Position numbers and translations under genes: made by a program | Source of the DNA: Myxococcales bacterium UBA1660 | GTDB lineage: Bacteria > Myxococcota_A > Polyangia > Polyangiales > Houyiibacteriaceae | DNA length: 64,000 nt | Direction: 5' to 3' | Assembly (NCBI GenBank): GCA_002320815.1 | Contig: DCLA01000092.1 | Coordinates: forward strand, 94,147-158,146 | Shown here: one piece after another, positions 57,104-64,000 of the stretch | How positions within the stretch are numbered: the stretch's first letter is position 1 | How the letters are laid out: each line of letters starts with the position of its first letter | The notes under the pieces: model-generated | What the model saw: only the letters and a program-made list of their open reading frames with translations | The model's database searches: none | What the model was told of the DNA's origin: nothing

Positions 57104-57823
57104 GTGGTAGACCCGAGCATCCTCGACGCCCTCCGACCCGAAGTGCTGCGTACGTTGCCCGTCTGGTTCGTGGCGACGCTGCTCTCCCTCACCCTCCACG
57201 AGGCGATGCACGCCCTGGTGGGCCGCTGGGGCGGCGACGACACCGCCTCCGAGCAGGTGACCCTGGACCCGACGCCGCACATCCGCCGCGAGCCCTTCGG
57301 GATGCTCCTGGTGCCGGTGCTCTCCTTCTTCCTGATGGGCGGCGGCTGGATGATCGGCTGGGCCTCGGCCCCCTACGATCCCCACTGGGCCGCGGCGCAC
57401 CCGCGGAAGTCGGCCCTGATGGCCCTGGCGGGGCCCCTGGGGAACTTCCTCATCGCCGGCGTGGCGGCGGCGGTCATCCACGGGATGATCGCCGGCGGTC
57501 AGTGGGTGCAGCAGGTCGAGTCCCTGGAGAGCCTCGTCGCGGTCGCGGAGACCGGCGAAGCCAACGCGCTGACCACCTTCGTCAGCATCCTCTTCTCGGT
57601 GAACGTGCTCCTGGGCGCGTTCAACCTGCTGCCGGTGCCGCCCCTCGATGGGCACGGCGTGGTGCCGCTCTTCCTCACCGAGAAGGCCACCCGCCGGTGG
57701 TTCGACCTCTTCCGGGATCGGGGCGCGGCCACCGTCGGCATCGTCATCGCGTGGGTGATCTTCGGGAAGATCGCAGGCCCGGTCTGGCTCTTCGCGGTCC
57801 GTACGCTCTACTGGTTCTGGTGA
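57104..57823 (+). CDS. Site-2-protease-like M50 membrane metalloprotease
   Basis: A 239-residue polytopic protein starting at GTG. The zinc motif HEAMH lies in LLSLTLHEAMHALVGR, and the second metal-binding block is FNLLPVPPLDGHGVVPLF, the order expected for M50/S2P intramembrane proteases. Helices surround both, with ALMALAGPLGNFLIAGVAAA between. There is no PDZ domain, so it belongs with the short, PDZ-less group. Function may be intramembrane cleavage of an anti-sigma factor or simply membrane protein turnover; the target is not visible. Confidence 0.85.
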   Translation: MVDPSILDALRPEVLRTLPVWFVATLLSLTLHEAMHALVGRWGGDDTASEQVTLDPTPHIRREPFGMLLVPVLSFFLMGGGWMIGWASAPYDPHWAAAHPRKSALMALAGPLGNFLIAGVAAAVIHGMIAGGQWVQQVESLESLVAVAETGEANALTTFVSILFSVNVLLGAFNLLPVPPLDGHGVVPLFLTEKATRRWFDLFRDRGAATVGIVIAWVIFGKIAGPVWLFAVRTLYWFW

Positions 57824-57849
57824 CCCCACCGAGGCCGGTCGGGGCGAGC

Positions 57850-58494
57850 TCACTCGAGGAGCGCCCGGAGCTGGCCCTCGACCTCGTCGTCCTGGTAGCG
57901 GCCCTTCCATGCGATCCGCATGCCCTCGGTGAAGAGCAGATTCACCGCGTTCGACGACACGTCGAGGCCCGACTGCAGGGCCCCGGTGGGGTCGTAGAGG
58001 ACCGGGATGGTGAACCCGTAGCGGTCGCGCACCTCGGCGCAGAGCTCCGCCGTCGGGGCGCCATGGGAGTCGTCGGCGCTGACCACCACGTAGCCCTGGA
58101 CGCCCATGGGCGCGTAGGTCTGCCAGAGGCGCTCCACCTCGTCGCGCGCGAAGGTGCGGCAGATGGGGCACCACTCGGCGTACTCCACGATCCAGGCGAC
58201 CGGGGCCTCGCAGAGCTCGTGGAGCCGGACCTCGGTGCCGTCGCAGGCGTAGAGGACGACGTCGGGCGCCACCGCTCCGACCTCGGTCCCGTAGGGCCCG
58301 CTCGCCGGGCAGCTCGGCGCGTCGACACCGGCGTCGAGGGGAGCGGTGGCGTCGAGGGGGCCGGTGGCGCCGGCGTCGAGGGCGGCGCTCGCGTCGGCCG
58401 CCGGGGTGGCGGCGTCGGTCGCCATCGTGGTCTCCGGGCCGGTGTCGGAGCAAGCGACGAGGGGGAGACCGAGAAGAAAGAGGAGCGCGCGCAT
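57850..58494 (-). CDS. Thioredoxin-fold lipoprotein
   Basis: A 214-residue lipoprotein (MRALLFLLGLPLVAC, lipobox LVAC). After an Ala/Asp-rich linker (ATPAADASAALDAGATGPL) the domain from about residue 70 has the AhpC/TSA-TlpA plan: VGAVAPDVVLYACDGTEVRL, the redox pair in YAEWCPICRTF and GFTIPVLYDPTGALQSGLDV. CPIC replaces the usual CPPC or CGPC, so two redox cysteines are present. It likely acts as a periplasmic thiol-disulfide or peroxide-handling protein. It converges on the M50 protease gene. Confidence 0.8.
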   Translation of the reverse strand: MRALLFLLGLPLVACSDTGPETTMATDAATPAADASAALDAGATGPLDATAPLDAGVDAPSCPASGPYGTEVGAVAPDVVLYACDGTEVRLHELCEAPVAWIVEYAEWCPICRTFARDEVERLWQTYAPMGVQGYVVVSADDSHGAPTAELCAEVRDRYGFTIPVLYDPTGALQSGLDVSSNAVNLLFTEGMRIAWKGRYQDDEVEGQLRALLE

Positions 58495-58544
58495 GGCGGC
58501 CCCTATGGGCGACCGCCGCGCGCGTTACGCCCTCGGCCCGCGGC

Positions 58545-60398
58545 TCAGCGCAGGTCCCAGAAGACCCGCGCGTCCTCGCCGACGCCCACCTGGACGCTGC
58601 GGGTGTGCTCGTTCCCGTCGCGGTCCACGAGCTGGACTCGAACCGTCCCCGAGTTCACCGCCGCCCGACCGATGGGCGTGGTGCCGAGGAGCTGCCCGCC
58701 GACGTAGACCTTGGACCACGGCCGGGTGTTCACCGAGAGGGTCCCGCGGCCAGCCGGCGCGGCCGCCATGGTCTCCCGCATCGAGGGCGCCCGACGCCGG
58801 GGCGCACGGATGGCCGCCATGGCCCGCAGCCGCGGCTCGACGGAGGTCTCCTCGCCGGCCGCGATCGTGATCTCCTCCTCGTGCGGCTGGCGTCCGGCGA
58901 GGGTGACCGCGACCGTGTAGGTCCCGGCGGCCAGGTCGCCGGCCATCAGCGGGGTCGTCCCCGGGAGGCGCTCGCCGTCGAGGGTCACCTCGGCCCCGGC
59001 GGGCTCCGAGCGCACCACGAGGGATCCGCGCTCGGTGGGCGCGGCGAGCACCTCGGTGGGCGCGGCCGGGCTCACCGCCGGCGAACCGACCGGCGGCGGC
59101 GTGGCGTTGGCCACCGCGCCCGGCGCCCCTTGGGCCATCTGCTGTGGGGGCTCGCCCTGCATCTTCCACACGGCGAAGCCCCCGATGCCGAGGAGCAGGA
59201 TCAGCCCCACCACGAGCGCCGCGACCAGCGGCATCCGCGACCGCGCCGGCGGCGGGACGGTGTCGTCGGTGAACGCCGCGGTGTCGATGACCATCGCGCC
59301 CGCGCCCGAGGAGGTGGGACCGGTGACCGGCGGTGGCAGCGAGGACTGCCGGGCGGCCTGGGCCGCGGCCAGCACGTCCTTGGGGACCGGGATGTCCGCG
59401 AAGCTGGCCCCGAAGGGCTTCGAGTCGACCATCGGCCCCCGGCCGACCTCTTCGCCGAAGAGATCGTCGAGGAAGTCGGCCATCCGCGCCTGGGGCACGA
59501 CCTCGCCCTGCTCCATGAGCCAGCGCTCGAGGGCGATCTGCATCTCGCCGGCGGTCGCGTAGCGGTCGTCCGGGTCCTTGGCGAGGGCCTTGCCGACCAC
59601 CGCGTCGAGGGACTCGGGGACGTCCGGGCGAAGCGCGCGGACCGAGGGGACCGGGTCCTCCATGACCGCACGCATGGTCTCGTACTGGGTCTTGCGGTGG
59701 TAGAGCGGGCGCCCGGTGAGCGCCTCGTAGAGGCAGACGCCCAAGGCGAAGACGTCGGCCCGCCCGTCGATGCGCTCCCCCATGCATTGCTGGGGGGACA
59801 TGTAGGCGAACTTGCCCTTCACCTGGCCGTCCTGGGTGAGCGACTCGTCGTCGGCCTTGGCGATGCCGAAGTCGAGGAGCTTCACCGCGCCCTCGTAGCT
59901 CACCATGATGTTCTGCGGGCTGACGTCCCGGTGAACGATGCCCAGCGGTTCGCCGTCGTCGCCCCGGGCCCGGTGGGCGTAGTCGAGGGCCTCGGCGACG
60001 GTCGCCGCGAGCTTCACCGCGATGGCCGGCGGGATGCCGTTTTCCTTGCGGGCGCGGCGGATGATCTTGCCCAGGGCGACGCCGTCCACCCACTCCATCG
60101 CGAGGTAGTAGCTGCCCGCCTCCTCGCCGAACTCGTAGATGTGGACGATGGCCGGGTGCCGCAGCCGCATCGCGAGCCGGGCCTCGTTGAAGAACATGTC
60201 GACGAACGCGGGGTCGTCGGCCACGTGGGGCAGGACTCGTTTGATGACCAGCGTCCGGTGCCCAGCGCCGCGGACCGTTTCCGGTTCACGGGCGAGATAG
60301 ATCTCGGCCATTCCCCCCACGGCGAGCCTACCCAGGAGCTCGTAGCGGGAGAATGCGCAGATGGCGGGGAGGCTGCGGACGACGCTCGGTTCGGCCAC
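58545..60398 (-). CDS. Membrane Ser/Thr kinase with extracytoplasmic PEGA domains (copy 2)
   Basis: A 617-residue kinase if translated from the GTG at 60398; the open frame continues upstream into the divergent leader, and no ATG precedes the kinase domain, so the start is uncertain. Catalytic domain at 15-290: LAVGGMAEIYLA glycine loop, K53, H156-R157-D158 in GIVHRDVSPQN and DFG 176-178. A membrane helix lies at 390-411. PEGA-like domains follow (RSEPAGAEVTLDGERLPGTT, GAGTYTVAV region; WSKVYVGGQLLGTTP). It is divergent from the anchored partner at 60514 and paralogous to the kinase at 49703-51817. Confidence 0.88.
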   Translation of the reverse strand: MAEPSVVRSLPAICAFSRYELLGRLAVGGMAEIYLAREPETVRGAGHRTLVIKRVLPHVADDPAFVDMFFNEARLAMRLRHPAIVHIYEFGEEAGSYYLAMEWVDGVALGKIIRRARKENGIPPAIAVKLAATVAEALDYAHRARGDDGEPLGIVHRDVSPQNIMVSYEGAVKLLDFGIAKADDESLTQDGQVKGKFAYMSPQQCMGERIDGRADVFALGVCLYEALTGRPLYHRKTQYETMRAVMEDPVPSVRALRPDVPESLDAVVGKALAKDPDDRYATAGEMQIALERWLMEQGEVVPQARMADFLDDLFGEEVGRGPMVDSKPFGASFADIPVPKDVLAAAQAARQSSLPPPVTGPTSSGAGAMVIDTAAFTDDTVPPPARSRMPLVAALVVGLILLLGIGGFAVWKMQGEPPQQMAQGAPGAVANATPPPVGSPAVSPAAPTEVLAAPTERGSLVVRSEPAGAEVTLDGERLPGTTPLMAGDLAAGTYTVAVTLAGRQPHEEEITIAAGEETSVEPRLRAMAAIRAPRRRAPSMRETMAAAPAGRGTLSVNTRPWSKVYVGGQLLGTTPIGRAAVNSGTVRVQLVDRDGNEHTRSVQVGVGEDARVFWDLR

Positions 60399-60513
60399 GT
60401 TGGGCGTAAGATAGCGCGATTGAGACAGAGATCGAGCCGACACCCCGTGACATTCCGGTGAGCGGGACCCTTCGGGGGGCCCGACGGGCTGCTTCGTGGT
60501 AGAAAACCGCTCG

Positions 60514-61395
60514 ATGCGTCGCACCCTCCTCAGGCTCGGTCTCTCGATTTTCGGCGTTTTGGCGCTCACGAGCGCGAATCGGGCCGAGGCGCAGGGGGAT
60601 CCCCAGGTGGTCTTGGCCCAGATCCGTGAGCACGTCCTCTACGCCCGCTACGACGAGGCCGTCGCCGAGGCCCACCAGCTCCTGGAGCGGGAGGACCTGG
60701 GCGCCTCCGAGCGCAACGAGGGCCTCGAGGTGCTGGCGACCGCTCACCTGGCCAACCGCGACATGGACCAGGCCAACCCCATCCTCCGGGAGCTCTACGC
60801 CCGGGACCCGCGGCATCGCCTGGCCGACGCCGACGCCAGCCCCCTCGTCCAGGGCGCCTTCCAGCGGGCCCGGGAGTCCGCCCCGACCCAGGTCGACGTC
60901 CGGCTCAGCCACCAGCGACCGACCCTGACCCGGCGCGAGGCGCCCATGGTCGAGGTGGGCGTGGCCCAGGGCGGCGACGCGGTGGCCGAGCTCCAGCTCC
61001 ACTACCGCACCGCGGACGCCCCGCGCTTCGCGCGCCTGGTGATGACCCCGGAGGGCGGCACGGCCCACGGCCGCATCCCGCTGGTGGGTCCGGAGAACCA
61101 GGCCCAGGTGGTCGAGTACTTCATCACCGCCCACGCGCCCTCCGGCTACCAGCTCGCGGCGGTCGGTTCGGAGAGCCGTCCGCTCAGCGTCACGGCGCCC
61201 GCCGGCCCGGTCGGCGGCGGCCCCACGCCCCTGGGCGGCGAGGGCCCGGCCGAGGTCGAGGAGGGGCGCTCGCTGTGGTGGGTCGGCCTCCTGGTCGGCA
61301 TCGTCGCGGTCGGCGCCGGCGTGGGCCTCTTCCTCGCGCTTCGGCCCGAGGCGCCCGAAGGGTCCCTCGGGCAGGTCAGCCTCGAGCTCCGCTGA
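60514..61395 (+). CDS. Exported, C-terminally anchored protein paired with the PEGA kinase (copy 2)
   Basis: A 293-residue protein with a signal peptide (MRRTLLRLGLSIFGVLALTS ending in RAEAQ), a TPR-like region at 35-115 (EHVLYARYDEAVAEAHQLLE; LREQLYARDPRH area, with RELYARDPRHRLADADASPL), a beta domain at 120-225 and one membrane helix (LWWVGLLVGIVAVGAGVGLF) followed by APEGSLGQVSLELR. The ATG at 60514 begins the signal peptide; an earlier GTG is possible. It is a paralogue of 51839-52738 and, like it, adjoins a PEGA kinase, here divergently. The TPR gene follows 47 bp downstream. Confidence 0.72.
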   Translation: MRRTLLRLGLSIFGVLALTSANRAEAQGDPQVVLAQIREHVLYARYDEAVAEAHQLLEREDLGASERNEGLEVLATAHLANRDMDQANPILRELYARDPRHRLADADASPLVQGAFQRARESAPTQVDVRLSHQRPTLTRREAPMVEVGVAQGGDAVAELQLHYRTADAPRFARLVMTPEGGTAHGRIPLVGPENQAQVVEYFITAHAPSGYQLAAVGSESRPLSVTAPAGPVGGGPTPLGGEGPAEVEEGRSLWWVGLLVGIVAVGAGVGLFLALRPEAPEGSLGQVSLELR

Positions 61396-61442
61396 GCATC
61401 GCGCGCGTTGACGGGCCGGGCGGCGCGCGGTCCAATGGAGCG

Positions 61443-62309
61443 ATGAAGGCTCTGCGCACCCTCCTGCTCGCCTCGCTCCTGGCCGGCGCCCCGGCCGCGC
61501 TGGTCCTGGGGACGCCCCAGGCGGTGTCCGCCGACGAGGCCGACGACCACTACCGCCGGGCGCTGGCCCACAAGCGCGCCGGACGCAACGAGGAGGCCCT
61601 GGCCGAGGCCCGGGCCGCCATCCGCGCGCGGCCCCGCCACGCCGCCGCGCATTTCACCGCGGGGAGCCTCTGGCGCCAGATGGGCAACCTGGAGGGCGCC
61701 CTCGCCTGTTTCCGGCAGTCCGCGCGCCTGCAGCCGAACCACGCGCCGTCCCACGGGATGGTGGGCGCCGTGCTGATCCGCCTGAACCGCTACGAGGAAG
61801 CCATCGAGCCCCTCCGGCGCGCCGCGGAGCTCGAGCCCGAAGACCCCAACCATTGGGCGAACCTGGGCGCGGTCTACCGGCGCCTCCAGCGGAACGAAGA
61901 GGCCATCGAGACCTACGAAGCCGGGCTCCGCCGGCACCCCGACGACATGGGGCTCCTGAACAACCTGGCCGTCGCGCTCCGCCGCGAGCGCCGCAACGAG
62001 GAGGCCGTCGCGCTCCTCGAGGAGGCCGTGGCCAGCCACGCCGACTCGGAGGAGCTGCAGTTCAACCTGGCCGTCGCGCTCCGGGCCTCGGAGCGCTGCG
62101 ACGAGGCCATCCCGCACTACACGCGGGCGATCGAGCTGGGGCGCCAGGGCCCCGGCGCGCTCTTCGACCTGGCCATCTGCTACGAGCAGGTGGGCCAGAC
62201 CGAGCTCGCCATCGAGACCTACGAGCGGTACATCACCGTGGTCCAGAGCCGGGACGCCGCCGCGGCCCAGCGGGCGCGCGACACCATCGAGCGACTCCGC
62301 CGGCGCTGA
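61443..62309 (+). CDS. Exported TPR-repeat protein
   Basis: A 288-residue protein with a signal peptide (MKALRTLLLASLLAGAPAAL, cleavage near SADEADD) followed by about seven tetratricopeptide repeats, for example AHKRAGRNEEALAEARAAIR, AGSLWRQMGNLEGALACFRQ, GAVYRRLQRNEEAIETYEAG and ICYEQVGQTELAIETYERYI. TPR solenoids bind protein partners; in the periplasm this could scaffold the membrane kinase and its anchored partner encoded just upstream. No catalytic motif. ATG 61443 follows the previous stop by 47 bp, consistent with one transcript. Confidence 0.85.
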   Translation: MKALRTLLLASLLAGAPAALVLGTPQAVSADEADDHYRRALAHKRAGRNEEALAEARAAIRARPRHAAAHFTAGSLWRQMGNLEGALACFRQSARLQPNHAPSHGMVGAVLIRLNRYEEAIEPLRRAAELEPEDPNHWANLGAVYRRLQRNEEAIETYEAGLRRHPDDMGLLNNLAVALRRERRNEEAVALLEEAVASHADSEELQFNLAVALRASERCDEAIPHYTRAIELGRQGPGALFDLAICYEQVGQTELAIETYERYITVVQSRDAAAAQRARDTIERLRRR

Positions 62310-62384
62310 CCCGGCGAGCCGGGCATCGGGCCCCCGAGTGTGTCTGCCGGCGCGAGGCCGGCGGAAGAGCCGCTCGGGCCTGCC

Positions 62385-63155
62385 TCAGGCCTCGGCTTCG
62401 CTCGCGTCGCCGGCGTCCGCGTCGGCGCGCTTCTCCACGACCTCGGGGACGAAGCTCTCGTGGATCAGGAAGGCGCGGCACTGCGGGCACTCGTGGAACT
62501 CCTCGCCGCGCTGCACCTCGATGAAGAGCTGCGCGGGGAGCGCCATACGGCACGAGCGGCAGGTGCCGTCGGTGTAGATGAAGGAGACCGCGTCGTGACG
62601 GGGCTTGGTGCGCAGGCGCTCGTAGCGCTTCACGATCCGCTTCGGGATCTGCGCGACCACGGCGTCGCGGCCGGCGAGGACCTCGTCGCGCTCCTTGGCG
62701 ACGACCTCGAGGCGCTCCTTGGCGGCGGCGGCTTCGCCCTCGAGGATGGACCGGGCCTCCTCGAACTGCTTCTCGCGCTCGCCGAGGGAGCCGCTCTTCT
62801 TCTCGAGGGTCTCCTCGATGGTGAGGACCTCTTCCTCCCGCTCCTTGATGGCGCGGCGGGTCATCTCGACCTCACGCTCCGCGGAGTCCGCCTCGCGGAG
62901 GTTGCTCGCCTTGGACATCTTGGACTTGGCGGCGCCGAGCTGGTCGACCTTCGCCTGGAGATCCTTCTGTCGTTCGTCCCGAAGCGCCTTGGCTTCGTCG
63001 ATCTGCGAGCGCTCCGCGGACAGGAGGGTCTCCAGGGTCTGGACGTCCGCACGCATCGCTTCGATCTTCGCCGGCAAGTCCCGAAGCTCCGCTTCGTGAG
63101 CGCTCGCGGCTCCATCCATCAACGCCAGCTTGGCCAGGGCCCTGAGTTCTTCCAT
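62385..63155 (-). CDS. Coiled-coil protein with C4-type zinc ribbon
   Basis: A 256-residue protein: residues 1-175 form a long coiled coil (AELRDLPAKIEAMRADVQTL; SAEREVEMTRRAIKEREEEV) and residues 190-240 contain a C4 zinc ribbon with TCRSCRMALPAQLF and ECPQCRAFLIHES. This matches the CT398-type zinc-ribbon family found across many bacteria, proposed to link to sigma-54 or flagellar functions in some species. The tail is acidic (ADADAGDASEAEA). The ATG at 63155 is the first that keeps the full helical hairpin; the frame extends upstream through non-conserved sequence. Confidence 0.82.
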   Translation of the reverse strand: MEELRALAKLALMDGAASAHEAELRDLPAKIEAMRADVQTLETLLSAERSQIDEAKALRDERQKDLQAKVDQLGAAKSKMSKASNLREADSAEREVEMTRRAIKEREEEVLTIEETLEKKSGSLGEREKQFEEARSILEGEAAAAKERLEVVAKERDEVLAGRDAVVAQIPKRIVKRYERLRTKPRHDAVSFIYTDGTCRSCRMALPAQLFIEVQRGEEFHECPQCRAFLIHESFVPEVVEKRADADAGDASEAEA

Positions 63156-63381
63156 CCGAGATAAGCCTCCATCGCTAGCCGACGACCACGGATGCGGCCC
63201 CCGGCTGGTGGCGCTCCGCTTATCGTGATCGCGCCGCCAGCGCAAGCACCACCCGCGACGAAGCGGCGAAATCACCGAGAAATTCGGTCGCATCGGCGTG
63301 ATCGGCCCCACAACGGCGCCGCGTACGCGCTCGGACGCTTCCCCTGAGCGGGGACGTCGGTTATGTAGAGCCGTCCCTCGA

Positions 63382-63455
63382 GGGCCCATAGCTCAATTGG
63401 TTAGAGCCGCCCGCTCATAACGGGTTCGTTCCGGGTTCGAGTCCTGGTGGGCCTA
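63382..63455 (+). tRNA. tRNA with CAU anticodon (Met or lysidine-modified Ile2)
   Basis: A 74-base cloverleaf: acceptor GGGCCCA with TGGGCCT (first pair G-U), D arm GCTC...GAGC, anticodon stem GCCCG/CGGGT with loop CTCATAA (anticodon CAU), variable loop TCGTT, T arm CCGGG-TTCGAGT-CCTGG, discriminator A. CCA is not fully encoded. The sequence does not separate elongator Met from Ile(CAU); the GGGCC acceptor slightly favours the latter. It is not an initiator type, which would show CCC/GGG in the anticodon stem next to the loop. Confidence 0.9.
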
Positions 63456-63468
63456 CCGACGAAACGAA

Positions 63469-63498
63469 AAGGGCCAACCGCTGCGGCGGTTGGCCCTT
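63469..63498. terminator. Bidirectional terminator between tRNA and rpoD
   Basis: AAGGGCCAACCG pairs perfectly with CGGTTGGCCCTT (12-bp stem, loop CTGCGG). On the plus strand it is followed by CGTCGTTT, on the minus strand by TTCGTTTCG. It should end both the tRNA and the rpoD transcripts. Confidence 0.85.
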
Positions 63499-63523
63499 CG
63501 TCGTTTCTCGCGAGGTCGGCTCC

Positions 63524-64000
<477 letters not shown>

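Overview
The window is a very G+C-rich chromosomal segment (about 70% by eye) from a bacterium that looks like a myxobacterium of the Polyangia/Sandaracinus type. The signs are many small lipoproteins with Asp/Gly-rich stretches, a TIGR04551-type outer-membrane protein, three Hanks-type kinases (two with PEGA-like tails), enhancer-binding-protein regulators, a MYXO-CTERM-like tail, and an ERG2/sigma-1-receptor homologue that suggests sterol metabolism. There is no rRNA, CRISPR array, complete insertion sequence or prophage. One tRNA and the 3' part of rpoD lie at the right edge.

Layout. 1-3.2 kb: 3' end missing of a very large calcium-repeat lipoprotein. 3.3-8.4 kb: SUF iron-sulfur operon (Rrf2 regulator, sufB, sufC, sufD, sufS). 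8.5-14 kb: GT-C-like membrane protein, MFS transporter and hypothetical proteins. 14.1-20.6 kb: YceI lipoprotein, RNB ribonuclease, RNase III, glycine-rich lipoprotein and a kinase with a degenerate second kinase lobe. 20.6-21.5 kb: gene-poor spacer ending in a small membrane protein. 21.8-23.3 kb: Cys-rich lipoprotein.

23.5-36.6 kb is the most interesting stretch, a polyhydroxyalkanoate (PHA)/lipid island. A seven-gene leftward operon runs lipoprotein B, lipoprotein hydrolase, outer-membrane barrel, lipoprotein A, PhaE-like subunit, acyl-CoA ligase, PHA synthase PhaC, with nearly all junctions overlapping. Divergent from it are phaR, a phasin-like gene, an SDR reductase, a hydrolase, a KAS III-like enzyme and a sodium/solute symporter. 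Palindromes of the form TGC-N3-GCA sit at three promoters and probably define a PhaR regulon. My reading is that acyl chains are released and taken up through the envelope, activated to CoA thioesters and stored as polyester.

36.6-46.9 kb: hypothetical protein, NlpC/P60 lipoprotein, the ERG2/sigma-1 homologue, two dissimilar citrate synthases (one fused to a DNA-binding domain) around a GreA/B-like factor, and a CsgG-like/barrel protein with a CX4CH lipoprotein. 47-62.3 kb: signalling region with a PocR-type sigma-54 activator, a six-gene operon (HAD phosphatase, secreted phosphodiester glycosidase-like protein, FHA-AAA regulator without the sigma-54 loop, FG-GAP lipoprotein, anchored protein, PEGA kinase), an M50 protease, a thioredoxin-like lipoprotein and a second PEGA kinase beside a paralogue of the anchored protein. 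62.4-64 kb: zinc-ribbon coiled-coil protein, tRNA(CAU), rpoD.
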